From the NCBI GenBank assembly GCA_024235255.1, contig JACKMT010000003.1, positions 310,001 through 374,000 of the forward strand: DNA of 64,000 nucleotides, given 5' to 3'. This document shows positions 35,090 to 44,488 of the stretch, piece after piece (position 1 is the first letter of the stretch; each line of letters opens with the position of its first letter). This DNA comes from Chromatiaceae bacterium. GTDB lineage: Bacteria; Pseudomonadota; Gammaproteobacteria; Chromatiales; Chromatiaceae. A program made the translations under genes and the position numbers. Under the pieces are notes generated by a model. The model saw only the letters and a list, made by a program, of their open reading frames with translations. It was not told the DNA's origin and did no database searches.

Positions 35090-35485
35090 TCAATAGTCGG
35101 CGTTTGAGCGTGGTGGAAGCACTTTCGAATGCGCCGCGCCCGGCATTTTATTCGCCGCCGACACCTTGCGGGTCGACCTCTGTTCCGATGCCTGTTTGCG
35201 GTTGGTCGCGGTAGTGAACAGTTCGGGCTGCGGCATTCTGAATATGGCGCCTATGCCCTCCTCATCCTGGCGTACCACAAGCCCGTCGATCTGCCACTTG
35301 ACATCGTCCATGGCGAACTCCAGTCCGATAAAAGTGCCGGTGGGGATTGTCATGGCCTCTGTCGTCAAAAAGATCCCGCTGCGGGAGAGGTTTCTGGATA
35401 GCGCATGAATCGATCGGTTTCGATGCACGATCTGCACTTCGACTTCCATGTCGACCCGGGATTGGTACCGCGTATCTATTGTCAT
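35090..35485 (-). CDS. PilZ domain protein, predicted cyclic di-GMP receptor
   Basis: A 131-residue protein with a PilZ domain (about 1-95). The cyclic di-GMP motif pair is visible: an Arg-rich N-terminal RYQSR and NLSRSGIFL of the NxSxxG type. The C-terminal 35 residues are basic, Ser/Lys-rich and probably disordered. The protein should be a cytoplasmic cyclic di-GMP effector; the target is unknown. The gene lies between phoU and rdgB on the opposite strand to phoU, with a weak ribosome site. Confidence 0.82.
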   Translation of the reverse strand: MTIDTRYQSRVDMEVEVQIVHRNRSIHALSRNLSRSGIFLTTEAMTIPTGTFIGLEFAMDDVKWQIDGLVVRQDEEGIGAIFRMPQPELFTTATNRKQASEQRSTRKVSAANKMPGAAHSKVLPPRSNADY

Positions 35486-35584
35486 ATAGCGCTGCTCTAG
35501 TCAAATTGCCCCATTTTCTATGCGGAGGCTAGAGCGGTCATATTGCAAAATTATGTCCCTTATATGAAATATTTATAACCAAGT

Positions 35585-36193
35585 TCAGGTGGACAGCGCT
35601 GCCAGCAGCCGCCGTAGTGCCTTGCCTCTATGGCTGAGACGATTTTTCTGCGCTGGTTCAAGTTGCGCCGAGCTGCACCCGGCACCATCTACCCAGAAGA
35701 GAGGGTCGTAACCAAATCCGTTTTCCCCCTGCGGCGAAGTGAGGATGCTTCCCTCCCAGGTTCCCTGACAGATAATCGGGGTGGGGTCTTCCGCGTGGCG
35801 CAGATAGACCATCAGGCACTGAAAGCGGGCGGTTCTTTGCTGATCGGGGACGCCTTCGAGCGCGGCCAGCAGTTTCCGGTTGTTGGCAGCGTCATCGCAG
35901 CCTGCGCCGGCAAAGCGTGCCGAGCGTATGCCGGGAGCGCCGTTTAGGTAATCGACCTCGATGCCCGAGTCATCGGCAATCGCCGGAAGTCCGCTATAGT
36001 GCGCTGCGTTGCGTGCTTTCAGTATCGCGTTTTCGACAAATGTCAGTCCGGTTTCATCCACGTCGGGAATATCAAACTGATTCTGCGGAATTACCTCGAT
36101 TTTTTGCAGCAGCAGTAACTGATTGATTTCGCGAACCTTACCGGCATTGCTGCTGGCCAGTACGATACGCTCACCCCGGTGCTTTGATGTCAT
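35585..36193 (-). CDS. rdgB: dITP/XTP pyrophosphatase RdgB (HAM1 family)
   Basis: A 202-residue enzyme with the family landmarks IVLASSNAGKVREI at the N-terminus, IADDSGIEVDYL, and GFGYDPLFW followed by SHRGKAL near the C-terminus. It hydrolyses non-canonical purine NTPs (dITP, XTP) to monophosphates, keeping them out of DNA and RNA. No strong ribosome site precedes the ATG at 36193. It is transcribed away from the ccm operon. Confidence 0.95.
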   Translation of the reverse strand: MTSKHRGERIVLASSNAGKVREINQLLLLQKIEVIPQNQFDIPDVDETGLTFVENAILKARNAAHYSGLPAIADDSGIEVDYLNGAPGIRSARFAGAGCDDAANNRKLLAALEGVPDQQRTARFQCLMVYLRHAEDPTPIICQGTWEGSILTSPQGENGFGYDPLFWVDGAGCSSAQLEPAQKNRLSHRGKALRRLLAALST

Positions 36194-36560
36194 TTGTCTG
36201 TATCCGTTCGAATTGGGCAGGTAGTCCGGAGATCTTAGCAGGCGGACCAGGCCGGATGTTAACCCGAAGATTTCTTAGATTCGCGCCGATATCGCGCAGT
36301 ATATTGGTTTCACGAGGAAATTTCCGAAGGAGTGGCGTATCAGTGACTACGGCCGACTGAGAAAATATTTCTTGTGGAATCAAGAGACAAGCGAGAGCAA
36401 GCATAATTTATGAAAGATTCGGGTTAAATAACAATTAGGAGATTCAGGTCCGGGGCCGGGGCCAGGTTCCCCATCTCAACCGATTTGATCTGAGTGATTC
36501 AACTACACCCGCCTGCTTGTGTACAATTACCCCCTTTTTGGCCAAGCAGCCGGGTTGTAT
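36194..36560. other. Divergent region between rdgB and the ccm operon
   Basis: A 367-base spacer expected to hold the rdgB and ccm promoters. On the plus strand TACAAT (36522-36527) could be a -10 for ccmA, about 34 bases before its ATG, but no good -35 is seen. A minus-strand open frame of 77 codons overlapping the start of rdgB was judged spurious. Confidence 0.35.
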
Positions 36561-37196
36561 ATGCTGGAAGTGGTGGAACTGGAGTGCGTGCGCGGTGATC
36601 GGCGATTGATCTCCGGGCTCAGCTTCTCCCTGCAACAGGGCGAACTGATGCATCTGCACGGTCACAACGGCAGCGGCAAAACAACGCTGATGCGGACCAT
36701 CTGCGGACTCATCCGGCAGAGCAGCGGCGAAATTCTGTGGCGGGGTGAAGCGAGCCGAAAGCTGGGCGAGGATTTCACCAGGGATCTGACCTACATCGGT
36801 CATAAAAACGGTATCAAGGAGGATCTTAACGGTGTGGAGAACCTGCAGCTGAACTGCCGTTTGGCCGGGCTGCCCGTCGCTCGTGATCGCGCCTGGGAGG
36901 TGCTGGAGGAGATGGGCTTGCGCGGGCACGAAGATCTGCCGGCACGAGTGCTGTCTCAGGGCCAGAAACGGCGCGTGACACTGGCCCGGCTGCTGCTCAG
37001 CAAGGCGCCCCTGTGGGTACTCGACGAGCCTTTTACCGCGCTGGATAGTGCGGCGGTCGATTTTCTCCAGTCGATCATCAGTGACCATGTGGAGCAGGGT
37101 GGTATGGTGATTCTCACCACCCATCAGCAGGTGAGCCTCACCCGGGGTCAGGTGCGGCAGCTGCGGCTGGGCTGGAAGGAGGATGGTGATGTTTGA
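36561..37196 (+). CDS. ccmA: Heme exporter ATP-binding protein CcmA
   Basis: A 211-residue ABC ATPase with Walker A GHNGSGKTT, signature LSQGQKRRVTLAR and Walker B WVLDEPFTAL. It works with CcmB, CcmC and CcmD to release heme-loaded CcmE during cytochrome c maturation. The ATG at 36561 starts the conserved MLEVVEL; the upstream reading has no better start. First gene of a nine-gene ccm operon in the standard order; its end overlaps ccmB. Confidence 0.94.
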   Translation: MLEVVELECVRGDRRLISGLSFSLQQGELMHLHGHNGSGKTTLMRTICGLIRQSSGEILWRGEASRKLGEDFTRDLTYIGHKNGIKEDLNGVENLQLNCRLAGLPVARDRAWEVLEEMGLRGHEDLPARVLSQGQKRRVTLARLLLSKAPLWVLDEPFTALDSAAVDFLQSIISDHVEQGGMVILTTHQQVSLTRGQVRQLRLGWKEDGDV

Positions 37197-37857
37197 CGCC
37201 TTTCGCGCCATTGTGGTGCGCGATCTGGTGCTTGCCATGCGCCGCAAATCCGACGTTTTCTCCACGCTCTTCTTTTTCGTCATCGTGGTCAGTCTGTTTC
37301 CGCTCGGCATCGGGCCGGAGATGAACACGCTGCGCCTGATCGCCCCCGGCGTGGTCTGGGTGGCCGCACTGCTCGCCTCCATGCTTGCGCTGGAGCGGCT
37401 GTTTGCGGCGGATCACGACGACGGCACGCTGGAACAGATGCTGCTGGCGCCGCAGCCGCTGTTTATTCTGGTGCTGGGCAAGGTGGCGGCGCATTGGCTG
37501 GCCACGGGGCTGCCGCTGGTGCTGATGGCGCCGCTGTTGGGGTTACAGTACGACCTCTCGGTCGATGCGCTCACAATATTGCTCTATTCGCTGCTGCTGG
37601 GCACACCGGCGCTGAGCCTCATCGGCGCGATTGGAGCGGCGCTGACCATCGGGCTGCGCGGCGGCGGCGTGCTGGTATCGCTGCTGGTGCTTCCACTCTG
37701 TATTCCGGTGCTGATTTTCGGCGCCGGCGCGGTGGAGGCCAATGTCTCCGGACTCGGGGAGCGGGGTCATATTTTTATGCTGGGCGCGCTGCTGGTGCTC
37801 TCCCTGCTGCTTGCTCCACTGGCCACTGCCGCCGCGCTGCGGGTTTCGGCGGAGTAG
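37189..37857 (+). CDS. ccmB: Heme exporter permease CcmB
   Basis: A 222-residue membrane protein with six hydrophobic segments, starting MFDAFRAIVVRDLVLAMRR as in the CcmB family. It is the permease partner of CcmA. AAGGAGG inside the end of ccmA precedes the ATG at 37189 by 6 bases; an ATG at 37183 is a weaker choice. A 242-base gap to ccmC is long for a ccm operon and contains only a 26-codon open frame of doubtful value. Confidence 0.93.
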   Translation: MFDAFRAIVVRDLVLAMRRKSDVFSTLFFFVIVVSLFPLGIGPEMNTLRLIAPGVVWVAALLASMLALERLFAADHDDGTLEQMLLAPQPLFILVLGKVAAHWLATGLPLVLMAPLLGLQYDLSVDALTILLYSLLLGTPALSLIGAIGAALTIGLRGGGVLVSLLVLPLCIPVLIFGAGAVEANVSGLGERGHIFMLGALLVLSLLLAPLATAAALRVSAE

Positions 37858-38099
37858 ACGAGGCACCGGACAACTCTTATATAATGGTTTGATGATTTTT
37901 TAATTCAGGGGAACAAATGGCCGGATTCAGACTCGAAATCGAAGTTGGAGTAACAGGCGGCCGGCACTGTGAACGCTGCTGTTGGGGTGGTGGTTAAAAT
38001 GGGGATAGTAAAATTGCCGATTGGATATCTCCGCTTGCCTTGCGCCAACCGCCGGTACGTGACGAACAAGCAGCAGCAACCGTTAGCGGGTAACATCAA

Positions 38100-38852
38100 G
38101 TGAGTTCGCGCCTGATCAACTGGTTCAGGTTCTCCTCACCTCCTGCTTTCTACGCGCTGGCCGGAAAGATGATGCCATGGTTCAGCGCGGCCGCGGTGGT
38201 TTTAATCGGCGTCGGGCTGTACATGAGTTTTTTCGTGGCGCCAACGGATTACAAGCAGGGAGAGGGCTACCGCATTATATTTGTGCATGTTCCGGCGGCC
38301 TGGATGTCTATGTTCATCTACGTGGTAATGGCGCTCTGGTCGGGCATCGGACTGGTCTTCAATACCCGCCTCTCCGCCATGATGGCGCAGGCGTTGGCGC
38401 CGACCGGCGCGATGTTCACATTTATTGCGTTGTGGACCGGCGCTTTCTGGGGCAAGCCGATGTGGGGTGCCTGGTGGGTTTGGGACGCGCGGCTGACTTC
38501 CGAACTTATCCTGCTGTTCCTTTATATAGGGTTCATCGCGCTGCAGGGGGCGATCGACGACAACCGCCGGGCTGACCGGGCAGGCGCGATTCTGGCATTG
38601 GTCGGCGTCGTGAATATCCCGATCATCTACTACTCGGTCAAGTGGTGGAACACGCTGCACCAGGGCGCTTCGGTATCGATTACCAAGGGCTCAAGTATGG
38701 GTGAGGTGATGTTGATTACCATGTTGATTATGACTTTCGGATTCTGGGCCTACTCGATCGCGGTGGCGCTTGCGCGCGTTCGGTCGATCATTCTGGAGCG
38801 CGATCGGGAGAGCACTTGGGTAAGCCAACTGCCGGAGATGCGAACCAGATGA
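38100..38852 (+). CDS. ccmC: Heme exporter/handling protein CcmC
   Basis: A 250-residue six-helix membrane protein of the heme-handling family. The tryptophan-rich WWD motif is present (WGAWWVWDARLTSE), with conserved flanking histidines that hold heme (FVHVPAAW and the later NTLHQG). CcmC transfers heme to CcmE in the periplasm. The start is GTG at 38100. Its last bases overlap ccmD (ATGA). Confidence 0.95.
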   Translation: MSSRLINWFRFSSPPAFYALAGKMMPWFSAAAVVLIGVGLYMSFFVAPTDYKQGEGYRIIFVHVPAAWMSMFIYVVMALWSGIGLVFNTRLSAMMAQALAPTGAMFTFIALWTGAFWGKPMWGAWWVWDARLTSELILLFLYIGFIALQGAIDDNRRADRAGAILALVGVVNIPIIYYSVKWWNTLHQGASVSITKGSSMGEVMLITMLIMTFGFWAYSIAVALARVRSIILERDRESTWVSQLPEMRTR

Positions 38853-39028
38853 GTGTTGCAGAGTTTTTTCATATGGGTGGTTATGGCCTCTACGTATGGG
38901 GCTCGTTCGGGGTCTCTGCGCTGCTGATGGTGCTTGAACCGATACTACTGAGAAGCCGCCGTAAGGCCACCTTGCAGCGAATCTCGCGCATCATCCGTCT
39001 TAATAAAGAGGTGAGAAATGAAGGCTAG
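38849..39028 (+). CDS. ccmD: Heme exporter subunit CcmD
   Basis: A 59-residue single-helix membrane protein. It starts MSVAEFFHMGGYGLYVW, which matches the CcmD family, and has a basic cytoplasmic tail. It stabilises the CcmABC-CcmE complex and assists release of holo-CcmE. The ATG overlaps the ccmC stop codon, and its own 3' end overlaps ccmE. Confidence 0.92.
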   Translation: MSVAEFFHMGGYGLYVWGSFGVSALLMVLEPILLRSRRKATLQRISRIIRLNKEVRNEG

Positions 39029-39467
39029 ACATAAACGCTTTGGATTCCTGCTGGTTGGATTGGCAGGTCTGGGGCTGGCAGCCTGGTTGCTGCTTAATGC
39101 GCTGGACAGCAATCTCTCCTATTTTTTTTCGCCGACCGAAGTGGCGGAGAACAAGGCGCCAAAGGACCACGTCTATCGGCTTGGCGGCTTGGTCGAGAGC
39201 GGCAGTCTGCAACGCGGCCAGGAGTTGACGGTGCGTTTTGTTGTCATGGATAACGCAAACAAGGTGAACGTGGAGTACACCGGCATACTGCCGGATCTGT
39301 TTAAGGAGGGCCAGGGGGTGATTGCTCAGGGCCGCATGGGGCCGGATGGCGTGTTTGTTGCTGAAGAAGTGCTGGCAAAGCACGACGAGAATTATATGCC
39401 GCCCGAAGTGGCGGCGGCGCTGGAGAAGTCGCATCGAGAAGGGGTCACCGGGATGCAGAAACTATGA
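39018..39467 (+). CDS. ccmE: Periplasmic heme chaperone CcmE
   Basis: A 149-residue protein with one N-terminal membrane anchor (about 9-28) and an OB-fold periplasmic domain. The heme-attachment motif LAKHDENYMPPE is intact; its His forms the covalent bond to heme. CcmE carries heme from CcmC to the CcmF/H lyase. Both ends overlap neighbouring genes, indicating tight translational coupling. Confidence 0.95.
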   Translation: MKARHKRFGFLLVGLAGLGLAAWLLLNALDSNLSYFFSPTEVAENKAPKDHVYRLGGLVESGSLQRGQELTVRFVVMDNANKVNVEYTGILPDLFKEGQGVIAQGRMGPDGVFVAEEVLAKHDENYMPPEVAAALEKSHREGVTGMQKL

Positions 39468-41443
39468 TTCCCGAAATTGGACATGTGGCGCTGATACTGG
39501 CGCTTGGGCTGGCAATCATTCAGGCAGCCTTCCCGATTATCGGCGCCCACCGCGGGATCCCCGCTTGGGTTGCACTGGCCAGACCGGTTGCCCGTACCCA
39601 GCTGCTGTTCATGCTGGTCTCCTACGGCTGCCTCACCTATGCGTTCCTGACCAACGACTTCTCGGTGCAATATGTGGCGACCAATTCCAATACGGCACTG
39701 CCGACACTCTACCTGGTAACCGGTGTCTGGGGGGCGCACGAAGGCTCGCTGCTGCTGTGGGCGTTGATCCTCTCGCTGTGGACCGGAGCGGTTACGCTGT
39801 TCAGCCGCAGCGTGCCGGAAGTGATGCTGGCCCGGGTGATTGGTGTGATGGGGATGGTGAGCATCGGTTTCATCCTGTTTATGCTGCTCACTTCCAACCC
39901 TTTTGACCGGCTGCTGAATGCGCCGGCAGAGGGGCGCGATCTCAACCCGCTGTTGCAGGATCCGGGGCTGGCGATCCATCCGCCCATGCTGTATATGGGG
40001 TACGTCGGCTTTTCGGTTGCCTTCGCCTTTGCGATAGCAGCCATGCTGGGCGGTCGGCTGGACGCGGCCTGGGCACGCTGGTCGCGCCCGTGGACCAATG
40101 TCGCCTGGGCGTTTCTGACGCTGGGCATCATGCTCGGCAGCTGGTGGGCCTATTACGAACTCGGCTGGGGCGGCTGGTGGTTCTGGGATCCGGTCGAAAA
40201 TGCTTCGTTTATGCCCTGGCTGGTCGGCACCGCGCTGATCCACTCACTCGCCGTGACCGAGAAGCGAGGCGCGTTCAAGGCCTGGACGGTGCTGTTGGCG
40301 ATTTTCGCCTTTTCGCTCAGCTTGCTGGGCACCTTTCTGGTCCGTTCCGGTGTACTCACCTCGGTGCACGCCTTTGCCACCGATCCCGGCCGCGGTATCT
40401 TCATCCTGCTGTTTCTGTGCGTGGTGATCGGCGGTTCGCTGCTGCTCTACTCCTGGCGCGCGTCACAGATCCGCAGCAGCATCAAGTTCAGCCTGATCTC
40501 GCGCGATACGGGATTGCTGATGAACAATGTATTCCTGGTGGTGGCCTGTGCCAGTGTCTTGCTGGGCACACTCTATCCATTGGTATTGGATGCACTCGGG
40601 GTGGGCAAGATCTCGGTGGGGCCGCCCTATTTCAACAGTGTCTTCATTCCGTTGACGATACCGCTGGCGATATTTATCGGCGTTGGTCCGTTAGCACGCT
40701 GGAAGGAAGACTCGGCCGAACGGCTGGTCAGAAAACTGGCTGTTTTGCTGCTGGTCAGTCTGGCCGCGGGTTTTGGATTGACACTGCTGCTGGCGCCGCA
40801 GTTCAGCTGGGGCGCTGCATTGGGCCTGGTGCTGGCGATTTGGGTCGTGCTTACCACGATCCTCTGGCTGGTGGACCGGGCCGGCGGCAGGCGTAGTTTG
40901 CTGCAAATGCTGCTGACTTTGCCGCGCGGCGGCTGGGGCATGATGTTCGGTCATCTGGGCGTGGCGGTTTTCATTGTCGGTATAACATTGACCTCCATCT
41001 ACAGCACGGAAAAGGACCTGCGGCTGGAGCGCGGCCAGAGCTACAGTCTGGGCGGTTACGATTTTCTGTTCCAGGGGGCAGAACGGGTTAAAGGTCCCAA
41101 CTACGTTGCGCATCAGGCCGTGGTCGAAGTGAGCCGGGACGGAAAGCCTGTCGCCCTGCTGCACCCGCAAAAGCGCAACTATCAGAGCGGCATGCCGATG
41201 ACCGAAGCCGGCATCGATGCGGGACTGACGCGCGATCTGTTTGTCGCGCTGGGCGAACCGCTGGGTGATCAGGGTGCCTGGAGTCTGCGCATCTACCATA
41301 AACCGTTTATCCGCTGGATCTGGCTGGGATTTATTTTTATGGCGGTAGGCGGCGTTCTGGCCGCAACCGACCGGCGCTATTTTCAGCTCGCGCGAAAGGC
41401 TCGCGCGGTGGCGGGTCATCAGGCAATGGCAGGCACGGCATGA
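39464..41443 (+). CDS. ccmF: Cytochrome c heme lyase subunit CcmF
   Basis: A 659-residue polytopic membrane protein of normal CcmF length. The WWD-type heme motif GGWWFWDPVENASFMPW is present, as is the earlier VWGAHEGSLLLW segment. It forms the heme lyase with CcmH and CcmI, reducing heme and attaching it to apocytochrome c. It overlaps ccmE and ccmG by four bases each. Confidence 0.96.
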   Translation: MIPEIGHVALILALGLAIIQAAFPIIGAHRGIPAWVALARPVARTQLLFMLVSYGCLTYAFLTNDFSVQYVATNSNTALPTLYLVTGVWGAHEGSLLLWALILSLWTGAVTLFSRSVPEVMLARVIGVMGMVSIGFILFMLLTSNPFDRLLNAPAEGRDLNPLLQDPGLAIHPPMLYMGYVGFSVAFAFAIAAMLGGRLDAAWARWSRPWTNVAWAFLTLGIMLGSWWAYYELGWGGWWFWDPVENASFMPWLVGTALIHSLAVTEKRGAFKAWTVLLAIFAFSLSLLGTFLVRSGVLTSVHAFATDPGRGIFILLFLCVVIGGSLLLYSWRASQIRSSIKFSLISRDTGLLMNNVFLVVACASVLLGTLYPLVLDALGVGKISVGPPYFNSVFIPLTIPLAIFIGVGPLARWKEDSAERLVRKLAVLLLVSLAAGFGLTLLLAPQFSWGAALGLVLAIWVVLTTILWLVDRAGGRRSLLQMLLTLPRGGWGMMFGHLGVAVFIVGITLTSIYSTEKDLRLERGQSYSLGGYDFLFQGAERVKGPNYVAHQAVVEVSRDGKPVALLHPQKRNYQSGMPMTEAGIDAGLTRDLFVALGEPLGDQGAWSLRIYHKPFIRWIWLGFIFMAVGGVLAATDRRYFQLARKARAVAGHQAMAGTA

Positions 41444-41970
41444 AGGCGCGCTTCTTAGTTCCACTCGGGGTTTTTCTGGTGTTGGTTGTGCTGCTGGGCG
41501 TTGGTCTGACGCTTGACCCGCGCGATGTGCCCTCGGTGCTGATCGACAAGAAGGCCTCCGAGTTCTCTCTGCGCGATCTGTTCGACCCGGACAAAACAGT
41601 CGATTCGGCCTCGATGAAAGGGAAGGTTTGGCTGGTCAATGTCTGGGGCACCTGGTGTCCTGAGTGCTGGCGCGAACATGAGTTTCTGCTCTATCTGGCA
41701 AAACAGGAGCGGGTGCCGATCGTCGGGATAGATTGGCGCGACGACGATGCGGAGGCAAAAAAGTTTTTACAGGAGAAAGGTAATCCGTTCATTGCGGTCG
41801 GGGTCGATCCCCAGAGTGACGCAGTGATGGACCTTGGCGTGTACGGCGCCCCGGAGACCTTTCTCATCGACAAGCAAGGTGTCATACGCAAGAAGCACAA
41901 AGGGGCAATGACGCTCCAGGTGTGGCGTGACGAGTTTAAGCCGTTGATAGAAAAACTGGAGAAGAGCTGA
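41440..41970 (+). CDS. ccmG: Thiol:disulfide interchange protein CcmG (DsbE)
   Basis: A 176-residue membrane-anchored thioredoxin-like protein. It has an N-terminal helix (about 5-24) and the redox motif WCPEC in NVWGTWCPECWREH, with the CcmG-specific GAPETFLID segment later. It keeps the CXXCH cysteines of apocytochromes reduced. It overlaps both neighbours in the ccm operon. Confidence 0.95.
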   Translation: MKARFLVPLGVFLVLVVLLGVGLTLDPRDVPSVLIDKKASEFSLRDLFDPDKTVDSASMKGKVWLVNVWGTWCPECWREHEFLLYLAKQERVPIVGIDWRDDDAEAKKFLQEKGNPFIAVGVDPQSDAVMDLGVYGAPETFLIDKQGVIRKKHKGAMTLQVWRDEFKPLIEKLEKS

Positions 41971-42425
41971 TGAGGCGTCTCGCTTGGCTGGTCCTGCTGC
42001 TCTTTCCCCTGCTTGCGATGGCCAGGGTTGAGATACATCAATTCGACGATCCGGCCAAGGAAGCGCGCTATAAGCGGCTGATCGAGGAGCTGCGCTGCCT
42101 GGTCTGCCAGAATCAGAATCTGGCGGATTCCAACGCCGAACTGGCGCAGGATATGCGGCGCATTACCTATGAGATGGTCGCCCGCGGAGAGTCCGATGAG
42201 AAGGTCATCGCCTTTATGGTCGAACGCTACGGGGAGTTTGTTCTGTATCGTCCCCCATTTCAGACCTCCACCGCCATGCTCTGGATAGGTCCTTTTATCA
42301 TTTTGGGCGTGGCGGTATTGCTACTGCTTCTTTTCATCCGACGCCGCGCTAAGGAGAAGGCTCAATCATTGACAGCCGAAGATCACCTGCGCGCCCGGCA
42401 ACTGCTCGACGATCAACAGACATGA
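41970..42425 (+). CDS. ccmH: Cytochrome c maturation protein CcmH
   Basis: A 151-residue protein with a signal peptide, the redox motif LRCLVCQNQ and one C-terminal membrane helix (about 104-125). This is the short CcmH (CcmL-type) form; the TPR part that is fused in E. coli is the separate ccmI gene here. It relays electrons from CcmG to apocytochrome. Its start shares one base with the ccmG stop codon. Confidence 0.95.
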   Translation: MRRLAWLVLLLFPLLAMARVEIHQFDDPAKEARYKRLIEELRCLVCQNQNLADSNAELAQDMRRITYEMVARGESDEKVIAFMVERYGEFVLYRPPFQTSTAMLWIGPFIILGVAVLLLLLFIRRRAKEKAQSLTAEDHLRARQLLDDQQT

Positions 42426-43681
42426 CGCTCTTCTGGATAATTACGGCGGCCATGATATTGGCTGCTTTGGCGATGCTTGCGCCATCCCTGCTGCGCACCA
42501 GGCAGCTGCATTCACTCGACCGTGACCAGCAGAATGTGGTCATCGCCCGGGAGCGGCTGGCGGAGCTGGCGGCCGAACGGGATCAGGGCACACTGGATCA
42601 AGCTCAGTTCGAGCAGGCAAAAGGCGAGTTGGAACGGTCATTATTGTCGGACCTGGATCAGCAGAGCGAGCAAGCTGCACCAGCCGGGACGTCCGGCGGC
42701 GGACGTTTGGCACTGGGTATAGTTGCGCTGTTCGTTCCGGCGCTGACATTGGGGCTTTATGCCTACCTGGGTACGCCGGACCTGGTGGAACCGAGAAATC
42801 CCGCGCTGGCAGCAGCGCATGAGCGCGGCGGGGAGCTGCCTTCGGTGGAACAGATGGTGGGCGCGCTGGTCGAGCGCCTCAAGCAGAATCCCGAAGATAC
42901 CAACGGCTGGTATCTGCTCGGGCGCACAAACATGGCACTGAAAGATTATGCCGGTGCCGCGGCAGCATTTGAAACGGTGCACAAGCTGGTTGGGGATGAG
43001 CCTTCGGTGCTGCTGGGCTGGGCCGATGCGCTGGCGATGAATGCGAATGGGGATATGCGGGGTAAACCGACCGAACTGATCCGCCGGGCAGTCAAACTGG
43101 CGCCGGAGGATACCACCGCGCTCTGGCTGGCCGGTATGGCAGAAGAGCAGGCGGGAAACCCGGAGCTGGCAATCGCTCACTGGGAACGGCTGGTTCCGCA
43201 GATCCAGGATGATCCGCAGGCGAGTGCGCGGATAGCGGCGCTGATTACCAACGCCAGGGAGAAATCGGGAGTCTCGGTTCAAACGCTTGCCGCTGCTCCG
43301 GAGGTTGCCAGCAGTAAACCGACTATTGCGGCGGGCAGGGGGGTTACCGTCAGGGTGAGTCTGTCACCCGAACTGAGCGGTAAAGCGAGTCCGGATGAGG
43401 CGCTGTTTGTCTACGCCAGGGCGCTGCAGGGGCCGAAGATGCCGCTGGCTGCGGCGCGCATGCAAGTCAAGGATCTGCCGCTGACAGTGTTGCTTGACGA
43501 TTCGGGTGCGATGATGCCCAGTATGAAAATTTCCAATTTCGAACAGGTTGTCGTAGGTGCCCGCGTCTCCCGCTCAGGCGGCGCTATCACCCAAAGCGGC
43601 GACTTGAAAGGTGAGGTGGCGCCGGTTGAGGTGGGTGCGGACAACGTTGTCGAAATTGTGATCGATACGGTAGTTCCCTGA
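42422..43681 (+). CDS. ccmI: Cytochrome c maturation protein CcmI (CycH, TPR)
   Basis: A 419-residue protein. Two N-terminal membrane helices (about 3-20 and 98-117) flank a cytoplasmic loop, TPR repeats follow in the periplasmic part (about 140-285, including WYLLGRTNMALKDYAGA), and a beta-rich C-terminal domain (about 300-419) completes it. It presents apocytochrome c to the CcmFH lyase. It is the last gene of the ccm operon and is convergent with rph, 32 bases away. Confidence 0.93.
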   Translation: MTLFWIITAAMILAALAMLAPSLLRTRQLHSLDRDQQNVVIARERLAELAAERDQGTLDQAQFEQAKGELERSLLSDLDQQSEQAAPAGTSGGGRLALGIVALFVPALTLGLYAYLGTPDLVEPRNPALAAAHERGGELPSVEQMVGALVERLKQNPEDTNGWYLLGRTNMALKDYAGAAAAFETVHKLVGDEPSVLLGWADALAMNANGDMRGKPTELIRRAVKLAPEDTTALWLAGMAEEQAGNPELAIAHWERLVPQIQDDPQASARIAALITNAREKSGVSVQTLAAAPEVASSKPTIAAGRGVTVRVSLSPELSGKASPDEALFVYARALQGPKMPLAAARMQVKDLPLTVLLDDSGAMMPSMKISNFEQVVVGARVSRSGGAITQSGDLKGEVAPVEVGADNVVEIVIDTVVP

Positions 43682-43713
43682 TTTGCGGACCTGGCAGGGG
43701 TTATCCTGAAACG

Positions 43714-44430
43714 TCAGCCCTCGAGCGCCGCCCGCTGGCAGGCCATGATCTCCCTGATTCCCTTCTCGCCGAGTGCCAACATCTGCTGCAATTCGTGCAT
43801 ATGGAAGGCGTGTCCTTCGGCAGTACCCTGCACCTCAATGAATGCCCCAGCCTCGTTCATCACCATGTTCATATCGGTCTCTGCGTTGGAGTCTTCGGCG
43901 TAGTCCAGATCCAGCACCGGGATACCTCTATAGATACCGACGGAGACCGAAGCGAGCTGGCCGTGGATTGGATTCCGTTCGATCTGTCGGTTGGAAATAA
44001 GTCCATTGATGGCATCGGAGAGCGCAACATAAGCGCCGGATATGGATGCAGTGCGGGTGCCGCCGTCGGCTTGGATGACGTCGCAGTCCAGCGTGATCGT
44101 GCGTTCACCCAGCGCTTCCAAGTCGAGCGCAGCGCGCAGAGAGCGACCGATGAGCCGCTGGATTTCAAGCGTGCGTCCGCTCTGCTTGCCCCGGCTTGCC
44201 TCGCGATCCATACGCTCTCCGGTTGAACGGGGCAGCATGCCGTACTCTGCGGTCACCCAGCCACGGCCCTTTCCCTTCAGAAAGCGGGGCACTCTCTCCT
44301 CCACGCTGGCGGTGCAGATCACCTTGGTATTGCCGCAGCTCACCAGCACGGAACCCTCCGCATGCATGGTGTAATTGCGGGTAAACTGAATAGGACGCAT
44401 CTGATCGGGGTTGCGGCCGCTGGGTCTCAT
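43714..44430 (-). CDS. rph: Ribonuclease PH
   Basis: A 238-residue phosphorolytic exoribonuclease. It starts [16 protein letters not shown] and carries the phosphate-binding [16 protein letters not shown] and the catalytic acidic segment [15 protein letters not shown]. It trims tRNA 3' ends using inorganic phosphate. AGGAG precedes the ATG at 44430. As in many gammaproteobacteria it lies close to yicC, here with a kinase gene between. Confidence 0.96.
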   Translation of the reverse strand: MRPSGRNPDQMRPIQFTRNYTMHAEGSVLVSCGNTKVICTASVEERVPRFLKGKGRGWVTAEYGMLPRSTGERMDREASRGKQSGRTLEIQRLIGRSLRAALDLEALGERTITLDCDVIQADGGTRTASISGAYVALSDAINGLISNRQIERNPIHGQLASVSVGIYRGIPVLDLDYAEDSNAETDMNMVMNEAGAFIEVQGTAEGHAFHMHELQQMLALGEKGIREIMACQRAALEG

Positions 44431-44488
44431 GGTTGCTCCTGTGCTGTTTTGTGTTCTGTTGTAACCGGTCTTATAACACGGAGTGCGC

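Noticed and set aside
36171..36404. Minus-strand frame of 77 codons with a signal-peptide-like start, overlapping the rdgB start
   Set aside because: No ribosome site, overlaps a solid gene and the residues after the hydrophobic part have no protein-like pattern.
37917..37997. 26-codon plus-strand frame with an AGGGG upstream, between ccmB and ccmC
   Set aside because: Too short, Gly/Cys-rich end and no resemblance to any known small ccm protein.
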